64,000 bases of DNA from Aurelia coerulea. Taxonomy: Eukaryota > Cnidaria > Scyphozoa > Semaeostomeae > Ulmaridae. Location of the stretch: positions 4,402,001 to 4,466,000 of the forward strand of contig CM076960.1 of assembly GCA_039566865.1 (NCBI GenBank), in the 5' to 3' direction. Numbering within the stretch: the stretch's first letter is position 1; each line of letters begins with the position of its first letter. Shown in pieces: positions 25,001 through 37,000 of this stretch. Below the pieces are notes generated by a model. That model had not been told where the DNA came from and made no database searches. It worked only from the letters and a program-made list of their open reading frames with translations. Made by a program: the position numbers and the translations under genes.

Positions 25001-28000
25001 CAGGTAGTCAGTCTCAAACTTACCATGGTTGAAAAGAGCAGTCTACGAAGGACCTGCCTCTACGTAATCAAAGTTAGTTCCCTTACTATTTCAGTCATCA
25101 AATTATTGAAGTAGTGTCTGTAGTGGTGTTCGAGTAAAATTAAATTGATATGTAGCCAGGTCTCAGGGACACAGGGATACAGGTAGTCAGTCTTAAACTT
25201 ACCATGGTTGAAAAGAGCAGTCTAAGAAGGACCTACCTCTACGTAATCAAAGTTAGTTCCCTTACTATTTCAGTCATCAAATGATTGAAGTAGTGTCTGT
25301 GGTGGTGTTTCAGTAAAATTAAATTGATTTGTAGCCAGGTCTCAGGGACACAGGGATACAGGTAGTCAGTCTCAAACTTACCATGGTTGAAAAGAGCAGT
25401 CTAAGAAGGACCTGCCTTTACGTAATCAAAGTTAGTTCCCTTACTATTTCAGTCATCAAATTATTGAAGTAGTGTCTGTGGTTGTGTTTGAGTAAAACTA
25501 AATTGATATGTAGCCAGGTCTCAGGGACACAGGGATACAGGTAGTCAGTCTCAAACTTACCATGGTTGAAAAGAGCAGTCTAAGAAGGACCTGCCTCTAC
25601 GTAATCAAAGTTAGTTCCCTTGCGATTTCAGTCATCAAATGATTGAAGTAGTGTCTGTGGTGGTGTTTGAGTAAAACTAAATTGATTTGTAGCCAGGTCT
25701 CAGGGACACAGGGATACAGGTAGTCAGTCTCATACTTACCATGGTTGAAAAGAGCAGTCCAAGCAGACGGACCTGCTTTTACGTAATTAGAGTTAGTGTC
25801 CAGCTGATTCCAGTTATCAAATGATTGAAGTAGTGTCTGTGGTGGTGTTTGAGTAAAATTAAATTGATATGTATTCAGGTCTCTCATTCCAGCACAAATC
25901 CATTTGCATTTCAGACCGTAGTACAATGCCGATTTTGCTTCCACGTTATCGAATCCAGTCAAAGCATTTGCTTCTGGGAAACGGATGTTATTATTCGTCC
26001 ATATCCCCTTATTTTGTTTCCAAGTATCCTGGAAGATCAAAAGGAATATGTATGAAAAAAGCGTGGGTATTAGGAAACATGGAATGTGTTAAATGAGATT
26101 TTAGATTTTTGTAAAGAATTGGAACTATTGGGCCTATTGTCATGTGGTGCTTTTGACACTGTGGTTACTGATACGCTAAAAAGACATGCTCCTCTCAAGA
26201 AAAAGTACTTGCGTGCGAACGATGGCCCCTTTATGACAAAGGCCTTACGAAAGGCGATGATGCATCGCAAGAGACTGCGCAACAGGTACATAAAGAACAG
26301 AACTGAGGAAAATTTAAAAGCATTTAAAACGCAAAGAAACCTTTGTGTCAAACTTCTGCGCAAGACGAAATCAGATTACTATAGAAATCTTGACCTAGGG
26401 GACCTCACAGATAACCGTAAATTTTGGAAAACTGTAAAACCGGTGTTTTCAAATGAGGTACAAATAAATTCATCTGTTACTCTAATTGAAGATGGCAAAA
26501 TGATAACTGAAGACTCAGAGATTGCGGAAATTTTTAGTAATTACTTCGCAAATATAACAGAAAGTCTAGGAATTTCTGAGGATCAGGCAGTGTTATCACC
26601 AACAAATGGAATAAATGATCCCATTGAAAAAGCTATCAAGAAATATGAAAATCATCCTAGCATCAAGATGATTAAAGGAAGTTGTGAGCTAAGCCAATTT
26701 GAATTCAAGCCGGTGACTGTAAGTGAAATACTTCTTCAGATAGAAAAGCTAAATTCAAAGAAAGCATCACCGTTAAACTGCATCCCTGCCAAGATCCTTA
26801 AACAAAATTCAGACATTTTTGCCGTCCTCATCCAGAAAATTTTTAATTCTGATTTGTCAAGAAACAATTTTCCAAAAGAACTGAAAACTGGTGAGATCTC
26901 GTCTCTTTTCAAAAGTCTTGATGCTTTTATCAAGAAGAATTATAGACCGATAACGGTTTTATCATCTGTTTCCAAAATTTATGAGAGGGTTTTAGAAAGT
27001 CAAATAAAATCTCATGCCCTTAGCTTCCTTTCTCCTCTTTTGTGTGGATTTCGAGAGGGCTATGGAACCCAGCATGCACTTGTAAGACTAATAGAGACTT
27101 GTAAAATGACCTTAGATAAACGGGGTATAGCAGCAGCACTACTCATGGACCTCTCAAAGGCTTTTGATTGCTTAAATCATGAGCTCTTGATTGCAAAATT
27201 AAGTGCTTATGGTTTCAGTGTGAGTGCATTGCGGTTGATCCATAGCTATCTCAGTGAAAGGAAGCAGAGGGTGAAGATGAATGGGTCTTTCAGTACGTGG
27301 AGAGAAACAGTAATTGGAGTGCCACAAGGTTCGGTCTTGGGGCCTCTGCTGTTTAACATATACCTAAATGATCTCTTCATGTTTGTGAAAGACACTCAAA
27401 TCTGCAATTATGCAGATGATACGACAATCTATGCCAGTGCTAACAACATTGAAAGTGTCATCAAAACATTAGAGAGCGATGCCCTTAAAATTACAAAATG
27501 GTTTCAAACAACTGCATGAAGCTGAATGAGGACAAATGCCATCTAATGGTATTTGGAGACAAGAGTAACAATGTTTCCATAAATATCGGAAGTGTAACGA
27601 TAAATGAGAGCACAGAAGAAAAGCTGCTAGGTGTGATTTTTGACAAAAAGCTCAGCTTCAAACAGCAAGTAAAATCTCTTTGTAAAAAGGCTGGTCAAAA
27701 GCTAGATGCTCTTTCAAGAATTTCTCATTTCCTTGATACTGAGTAGCTGAAACGAATGATGAAGGCATTTATCTTGTCCCAATTCAACTACTGTCCTCTT
27801 GTATGGATGTTCTGTGACAGAACATTGAACAATAAAATTAACCATATTCATGAACGGGCATTGCGAATAACTTACAAAGATATGAGAACAGATTTTGATA
27901 CGATGTTACTGAGAGACAAGTTGGTCCCACTCCACATAAGGAATTTACAATTGCTAATGACTGAAGTCTTTAAGACAAAATTGAGCCTTAATCCCAGCTT

Positions 28001-31000
28001 CATGAAGGACATTTTCGCTGAAAAACAAGTTTCTTATGGGTTAAGAGGCTGCCATAACCTATCCTTGCCACAAGCACGCACTACGTGCTATGGCTTAGAG
28101 ACAATATCGTTCCTTGGGTGTAGATTATGGCAGGCACTTCCCAATGACCTAAAACAGTCAGATACTCTCTCCAGTTTCAAAAGGGAAATCAAAACCTGGA
28201 GGGGAGAGGAATGTAATTGTAAAATATGCAGACCTTTCGTGGCACAGGTTGGGTTCTTGAGCTGATATTAAATTTTCTGCTGTATTTACCGAAAAAAAAA
28301 GTAAGAAAACAATGTAAATATTAAAAGCATTGCAAAAATCTGTAAAATGTGTCTGTATTTAATCATTCGGAATTTTATTTATTTTTTTACTTTTTTCTTA
28401 CAAATTTTACTTTTTTAGATAGTAGGCTTGAATTAGCTCTTAGTTATAGCTATTGTATCTATATGTATATATGTCTTGTATGTACCGGGTGACCCAGAAA
28501 AAAGTGACCCAACGCAATCTGTTATAGAAAAAAAAGTAAGTGGCAGATTGAAATATTTCAAACGTTGTTTTGTCGCTAAAAGACCAGCCTACATTATGAG
28601 TATTTTTCGCAATTTTTTGGGCACGGGAAGGTTTCCGAATTAAGGATTTTGAGGAAAAGGGCAGGCTTGAAATTCTTAAAAAGTCGTCAAAAACAAGGGA
28701 TCGATTTGAAGCCATTTCAGATCTTCAAAACAACGAGGAGCGTGTTTCATTCTGCCTGAGAATATTTTCAAGTACCTAGGGACTCTAAACTTGCTCTGAA
28801 GACTTCCGACTGTGTTACCTATTCCCAGCTTGAAATGAAACACGCTCCACGTTGCTTTGAAGATTTGAAATGGCTGTAAATCGATGCCCTGTTTTTGACG
28901 ACTTTTTGAGGATTTCAGGCATGCTCTTTTCCTCGAAATCCTTAATTTTGGAAATTTACCGCGCCGAAAAAATTGCGAAAAATACTCATCGCATAGGCTA
29001 GTCTTTTAGCGACAGAACAACGTTTGAAGCATCTCAATCGGCCACTTAGTTAATTTTCTGTAACAGATTGCGTTGGGTCACTTTTTTCTGGGTCACCCGG
29101 TATAAAGATGAACAAATGTATGTATATATGTCTTGTATGTATGTCTTGTATGTATATATATATATATATGTAGGCCTACTTTAAATAAATTGATAATAAT
29201 AATAATAATAATAATAATAATGTGATTTTAATTCGAGATATACAGGGTGTCCCAAAAAACATGTGCACTGTTTGAGTGGCTTCTGCGGAGCCGCCAAAAA
29301 TCCAATTGTTCTGTTTTTAAGATTCTTGACAGGAGAGACTTCAAATTAAAGATTGAGACCGACTTTGAGTAAATCCGATCACTAGTTGCTGATTTATGGA
29401 GCAAGAAAGCCAAAATTATTGGCTGCCTCAAAACCAGAGGATTCATTATTTTCCATTGCGTTAAAATCAACGAAATTTATTGAAAACAACATACCTAGCC
29501 CTGTTTTCTGATGTTCATAAGTGAGACAGATTGTCATACATTGAATTTTGTGACAACCAAGAATATTGGACATATCTAGGGTTGCTAGGAATGGATATGT
29601 GCAACACAAGTGCTTCAGGCCAAGGCATGCATCTATCAGATATTTTGCTTCTCAAAATAGATAAAGTCGTTTTAAACCAACAATACTGCGTTTAGCATGC
29701 TGCTTGGTTGATATTCTTGAAGAATATGGTCATTGATTACTCCCAAATACGTCTCTTGGCATAACTGTAAAGTTTAAGTCAATTTAATGATAAAATTCAA
29801 GTTATAAGGTTAAGTACGGAGACAAAATCCTCTGGTTTTGAAGCAACCAATGATTGTGACTTTCTTTCTAAATAAATCAGCAACCACTTGTCAGATTTAC
29901 ACAAACTCGGTGCCAAACTCTAAGTTGAAATGTCTTCTATTCACAAATCTAAAAAACAGGAAATTTCGATTTATGGCTCCTCCACAATAGCCATTCAAAC
30001 GGCGCACATATTTTTGGGACACCCTGTATGTACCTAGCTTCTCAAATATAGAATAAAAGAAACTAATCTAATTCGAATATTTGCAATGAACTAAATTATA
30101 AACTAAATTCAACGAAAGTACATATATATCTACAGGTATCACTTAGGTATCAAAACAAACAAAACTCACCCTATCTAAGACACATTATACTGGCATACAT
30201 TGCATGTGCATTGTATGCCATTCCATTGCTTCATGATTTGTTTAAAAGTTTTGAGAGTTTCAGCTGATAGTATCTCATTAGAGAAGCTATTCCATACCTT
30301 CGGCCCCAGAGACCTAAGCCGAAGGCTACTTGATTTGGCCTGTAATGTTGCAAATCGTACGGATTTCTCGTTGAGCGATTTACATTCATAGAAGATTTAA
30401 ATTGAAATAACTGTTGCATGAAAGAAGGATTTAAAATATTTCATTGTCTTGTAGATTTCGACACAGAAGCTACGTAAGCGAGAAACATGCATAACTGCTC
30501 TTGCTGTAACAGGAACATGGAAGGTAACAAAGGTAACATCACGAGAAAAACCGTACGCAGAGCTTGGCTTAGGGTCACTAACTTCCCGAAGGTGGAGTAG
30601 ACGCCTTACTTTGTTCTATAAGATCATAAATAACCTCACCCCATTGTATACAAAGGAGCTAATCCCACTACTTCAACAGGCACATTACTCTCTTCGCAAT
30701 CAGGATGTTATTGGGCGAATAAGGCCAAAAACAGAGACATTTCTATCAAGCTTCTATCCTAACTGCATCCTTGAATGGAATAAATTTGATCCAGAAATCA
30801 GGCTTGCACTTTCTGTTGATGCTTTTAAAGCAAACCTTCTGTCAATAATTCGCCCCCCTGCAAAGTCTACCTTCGGCATTCATGATCCAATAAGCTTATG
30901 GTATCTTTTCCAAATAAGGGTCGGTCTCAGTAAATTGAGCTTTCACAAATTCAAGCAAAAGTTTAGGGATACAGTGAACCCAATGTGCCCAACGAATGAT

Positions 31001-34000
31001 GGCATTGAGGATACGGAACACTTCTTGTTGCTCTGCCCTTTATTCGACATTCAACGACGAGATCATCTCGCTGGAGTTTCAGAATTGTTACGACCTTTTG
31101 TCCAAATCAGCACCCTTCCAAACAAGGTTCTGATACAATACTTTATGTATGGTAATAAATTGCATTCTTGGAATTGTATGCTATTTGACAATGACTGGCA
31201 TGAAGTTCATCACTGAAGTCTTGAACTCTTGTTTGTTCCTTGGTGTAAATTGCCATGTTTATTTATTAGATTTGCTGAAGATTTACCAAGCCTGGTTCGA
31301 AACGTCCTAAAAACATGTTTACGTCAATATTTATCCCTTTTTAACAGAGTATGTCTACTATATACCGGCTAAGTCTCCTGGAATTGTCTCCTAGGAATAA
31401 ATCTCCTAGAATAAGTCTCCTAGAAAGGTCGGTGCCGCCATTGTTAATTTTCGTCTCACTTTTTGATGTGAAAGTCCATAAGTCCCAGTTTGAGCAAAAA
31501 AATATATTGTTGTTGTTGTTGTCATTGCTGTTGTTGTTGCGATAACTGGGACTATTTCGTGAGTCTACTGTATCATAATAATGATAATGTTTGCAATCTG
31601 TTAGTACGGCTACTGCAGAGGAGCTATAACCTCTTTGTTTTTATATTTGTTAAAATAGAAGGTAGACTTATACCTCTCGTCCTAATGTTTTCACTTCATT
31701 CCTTTTAACAGCACGGATACGCCACTACGGAGGAGCAAAAAATAACGGTTCGTTCAAATATTGGGACTCATTACTCAATATACGAATTCTTGGCTCGATT
31801 CGATGTGGCCTGAACGTTTTAAAATAATTACAATAAATCCTCGAATACGCCCCCCGGGGGGCTATTTGTTAATATGAACTTTAGGATGGGGGCTTAATCG
31901 AAGGGCGGCCTTATTCGAGGGAGGGTGGCTTATTAAATACTATGGAAGATGTGTGATGAAATACTGCCATTCTAGCTGATAAATGTATGAAGAAAAATGA
32001 AAAACATATCCATGTTAGGTGCGATACCAGCCTAAATTCTTAGGGGGGCAAAGAACCAAAATTTTCCGACGCTCTAAAATCTACAACAACAACAGCAACA
32101 ACCCCAATTGTAGGAATATACGTTAAAACATGCACCAAAAGACTGATGTGCTCCTTTAATGACTAGATTTTGGAATTATTTTGTTGTTTCAACGTCGGAG
32201 CCTTCAAAATTGATCAATATGAAGGAAAACATGCTGTAGATTCAAAATTCGTGTCAAAATTTATCCTTGAAAGTCAATAAATTCATGTTCTATGCATCAT
32301 TTTCCCAGTAAAATCTTCTAAATGTGGGCCTGTAACAAACAAAAAATTCCGACAGGTGGAGAAAAAATTTCCGACAATAGACCTTTTAGCTATTCTGAAA
32401 GGAATCAGAATCGAACAACATTTTACTACATTTTGTAGAATTTTCGAATGTGTACAATAGTGATAGAAGCTCTAAAGCCACTCGATCGAACGTCGCGTAG
32501 CAAAATGTATAAAAATAACGCTCGATCCAGGTTCTTTTGTAGAATAGCTAAAAGGTCTATTGGCCTTCTGGGGGGCGCCCGGCCCCCCAGCCCCCCACTG
32601 GCTTCGGCCCTAATAATAATTGAAGCTAATTCTCCATTTCGGAGCAGTTACCCAACAACTGGGTACACAAGCTGGTGCTAATATTTTCTTCTTTTAACCA
32701 ATCCTTATTTGTATAGAAATTTTGTAACGTTTTGTTGATACTTTTGAGTACTTCGGATTTATTTTTAGCCAAACAAGTCTTTTTCATTTTGAGCTTTTGA
32801 GAGAAATTTGGACAATCCCATAAGTATTCGATGTATTCCTCATGGGACCCACATCTCCTGCAAAGAGAATCAGTGTACTTTCCTTTGTAGTTTCCTTAGT
32901 TTCCTTTGTAGCCCTGATCCATGTGGAACTAGATTCACAGGTACCAAGACAAAGATGTTTCAATTCATGTAAAATTAACCCTTCGGTGGAATTCAAATAC
33001 CCCCATGGGGGCTTATCCGGGGAGCTTATTTTCAAAATTTGATCTGGGGTGGGAGCTTATTCGAGGGGTGGTGGGGGTTTAATCGATGATTTATGGTGGC
33101 CATTGATCAAAGCTAAATTTTGATCGCTAGGTCGGAGCAAATCTGCTGAATGTTTTGGGACACCCGGCATTTATACCTGTGAGTTTATTGAAATTTGCGT
33201 GATATCTAACAAACATTTTACGACTTTCACTAGATACATTGTTTTAAAGTTTATATAAACCAAGGTCTTTTGATGAGAACCTTGACAGTATATGAGGGTA
33301 AAAGGCTCTTATACATTGGCAGAAGCAAAGTTGAAATTGACAGAAGAATTGGACAAGCAAAAAGTGCATTTGGAAATATGATAAACATTCTAAGTAACAA
33401 AAAAATATCAATTCAAACAAGGCTTAGGACATTAAAAGCTTATATCTGAACCGTCATGAAATACGCTTGTGAAACATGGATCATAGGAAAAGAAGAAGGA
33501 AGGAAAATTGATAGTTTCCAACTTTGGTGCTACAGGAGAATGCAAAAAATCAGTTGGACCGAAAGGAAAAGTAACGATGAAGTGCTGAGGTCAGTGGGCA
33601 CAAAGAAAGAGTTACGGAACGGAATCAAAGAACAACAAATGAAGTTTTCGGACATATAGTTAGAGAAGGAAACATAGAAGAATTGATCACAACAGGAAGA
33701 ATTGAAGGCACTAGGGACAGAGGGAGACAAAGAATAAAACTGTATAAAGTAATGTCTCGTTCAATTCCTGCCCTGACTATTGCCTCCCTCCTCCCCCGGC
33801 AGCCTGGAGGTCAATGAAAATTTCTTGCATAAATGCCCCCGGGCAGGGCAGCGGAAACATGCGATATCCCTAGTGACTGTATGCCCCGGGACAGGGGGAG
33901 AATTTACAGTCAATTGCCAGGGGGTTGGGAATATATCTTGAGCAAATGCGGGGGTGGTAAGGGTAGGAATAAGAATTGAACGAGACATAAAGCGTAAAAA

Positions 34001-37000
34001 ATGTGTTGTCTTACCTTTCTCCCGTCAATCTTTGCAATAAATTTATAAATTCCTTTTGAGCAACCTTGAAACAAGAATAATATAACACGTGAGAATAATG
34101 ACCGAGGTAAAAACAATAGCTTCAGTTTCTTTGATTTACAGGCCAAGAAAAAAATGAACAGATTTTTGTAACACAATAGCATCAGCTGCCTTTGATTAAA
34201 AACGGAAATCAAAGCGATAAGCGATTGCAGACGAAGGAAATTCTCTTAACCAGTAACTCAAAACAAAAAAAGCCCACGAAAGTTGCTCTGAAACCAGCAG
34301 GGCAAACTGCCGCCTTGTGCACGCGAAAGGTGGCTTATAGGAGGAAGCACGAGTTTACCACGAAAGAAGAATGATAAGTCTAAAGATCTACTTGGCAGAA
34401 TTTGTCTATTTGATTCAGGAGCTAATGAGTAATTGCGCGGCCCCCTCTAAAATAAACTGAAAGGGCTACTAAAGTTGAAGGCAGTCTGTCACGTATCTGA
34501 TCGGCGGCAACGAAGTAGCATAGGTCCAAATCTTTAACTCAGCGTAAAAAAGTGGGTGTAAAATTCAATGACCTATTTCTTCTGATTGAATGGCCTGAAA
34601 GAAACTTTAGATACTTATCTATAATTCTACCGTTGGACTTTGCAAAATTCTTGAATATTTTTCGAAATTACAACGTATTTTATATTTCAACTCATTTTAG
34701 GATGAGACGTCATCAAATTTCTGAATCATAAACCAGAAGAATGACAGACTTTTGCTTGATGCCATATTGTAGGCATTCATAAGCTATGGTTTTCTTCGAA
34801 AATAATTCATGTTGCGTCAAACAGTTTAGAAATTACGATGGTTTTAAGTTTTTTGAAAATTTTCTTGAATTCTTGAAAAGGAAGAAAAACATTCTAAATC
34901 TGAAAATATTGAAGATTTCAGAAAAGTCCAACGGTAGAATTATAGAGAAATAGCTAAAGTTTCTTTGAAGTAATTCAGTTCAAAGAAATAGGTCACTGAA
35001 TTTTACACCAGCCTTTTTAAAGATTTGGAACCTATGCTCAACGAGTCAGAGCTGGACAGAACGGATCTCTTTGTGGATTTGTGAATTTAGAATAAAGGAA
35101 GGCTGATCGTTGTCACTTCCTACGGTCGTAAAAAGTCATTAGGATCCGTGGCCATTCAATTCTCCTATTCTTTGTATTGTCTTTATCACCCAATCAGATG
35201 CGTTACAGACAGCCTTTATATAATAAAAAAGCAATGAATGTTTCATCAAAGTCCTAAATATACAAGAATTACAATGCCTTCTGCTCGGCTTCTGAATGAA
35301 AGAAACAAAATCCGCCAGGCAGATTTTTTTAGATTTAGCCTTCTTCTTTCGTTATCAACTCGTGAACTCCTTAAAACCCACTTTTCGCGTGGTCACTAGG
35401 AGACAGTTGACACATTTGCAGCCTTGTTTGTTTTAAATTGCTGATCGCGGATCTAATTGCTATAACGAGTAGATACGTCGATGCCCCATGCAAACCTCTT
35501 GTTACAGGCTTGTGATGGAAGGCTATTGAAGAACTTGTAACAATCGGAGACAATGGTCTTCAAGTCCCTAAACGAGCTGGCTCCACAATACCTGTGTCAC
35601 CTCTTCACCTGAAATTCGCTTGGCTCGTCTTACAGCCTTCGCAATATGGGGATTGACTTGAGGCTACCAATGAAAACGTCAAAAAATGGCCAGAGATGAT
35701 TTGTTTCACAGAGGTGCAAAACTATGGAAAAGCCTGTCAGCCGAGTCTAAGCAGGAAAGCTCTCTGTACATTTTTAAGAAAACTATTTAGAAATAAGCAC
35801 TTTCTTTCTTTTTACGTTTCGATACGAGCTTGCATCGTCGTCAGCTAAATAAAGATACACGTGTGAAATTTTATAACCAGTTTAAACTAAACCAGGCTAT
35901 GGACAGTTGCATTCTAATTGGTTAATCTAACAAGCTGAATGCATTTGATTGGTTTAAGCTTAACATGCTTCAGAGAGCGCTGGTTTAACTGGGTTAGTGA
36001 ACAAGGACATATTTTGTAACACAATAGCATGAGTGAGTTACTGTTGTTGATACCTGAATTCAAAGCGATTAGCGATCGCAGACAAAGGAAATTCCCTCAA
36101 CCAGTAATTCAAAACAAACAAAGCCGAAAAAGTTTCTCTGAAACCCAGGTAGCTAGCGCGCTCGTTGTGCATTCCAGAAATTCGTTCAAAGAGCAAACAT
36201 GAGCACATATCGAAAGAAGAAGGATATATCTGCACATTTACCTCGGGTATTTTATTTCTTTTGTTCAGAAGCTATGCAGTGAGTGTTTGATTACAGCAAA
36301 AAAATAAGAAAATTGAATCGCCTCCCAATCGGCTTTTAAACCAAACAAATTAAATGCCCGAGGCAGATGTGTAGATATATCCCTCTTTCGATCTATGCTC
36401 ATGTTTTCCCTTGAAAACAATTTCTGGAATTTACAACAAGCGAGCTAACTACTTGGGTCGAAGGTGGCATCAAATATTAAAGAAATCGTAAAAATTTCTC
36501 GCTCATGTTGTATTCCTTGTTGTATTTCTGCTGTTTTCTTTCCCTGTCCCTGACCATCGACCATGCTCGAACTTTGTTTTGAAAAGCATGGTCGATGGTC
36601 AGGGACAGGGAAAGAATACAGCAGAAATACAACAAGGAATACAACATGAGTGAGCAATTTTTACGATTTCTTTAATATTTGATGCCACCTGCGCTTGGGT
36701 TTCAAAGAATCTTTTGCGGCTTTGCTTGTTTTTGAATTACTGGTTGAGAGAATTTCCTTTGTCTGCAATCGCTAATCGCTTTGAATTGAGGTGTCAATCA
36801 AAAGCAACTTATGCTGTTGTCTTACAAAATCTGTCCTTATGATAAGAGAAATATTTATACAGGGTTTACCTTGTCAATACTATAAGTACTCTTATCAATA
36901 AGTACTGTTATCAATAAGGGCCCTTGTTGGGTTAGTGTGAATGGAGTATACATGTAGGCTATCCTTACCTGTGCTTCCATGTACGATGATAAAATACGGG

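Larger units (their letters stand above)
26060..29221 (+). mobile_element. 5'-truncated CR1/L2-like LINE with nested MITE in its 3' UTR
   Basis: Plus strand, opposite to the host gene, inserted within ~40 bp upstream of an exon acceptor (26028). Coding remnants span 26086-28265; a MITE (28483-29102) lies in the 3' UTR; the sequence resumes to a TTTAAATAAATTGATAATAA (AAT)n tail ending at 29221. The endonuclease region is missing, consistent with 5' truncation on insertion. Confidence 0.9.
31832..33095. mobile_element. Inverted-repeat element with GCTTATTCGAGG termini, carrying nested insertions
   Basis: The left part has TCCTCGAATACGCCCCC, GGGGGCTTAATCGAAGG and TTATTCGAGGGAGGG; the right part has CCCATGGGGGCTTATCCGGG and GCTTATTCGAGGGGTGG then TTTAATCGATGA. 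A 182-bp MITE (32378-32559) and a LINE scrap (32630-32955) lie inside. Boundaries are approximate. Confidence 0.5.

Noticed and set aside
25597..26040. 147-codon continuous minus-strand ORF
   Set aside because: Only 25740-26028 is exon; the rest reads through the GTAAGT donor into the tandem array.
36445..36657. 70-codon ORF in the 229-bp hairpin
   Set aside because: It spans both arms of a palindrome and is not a gene.
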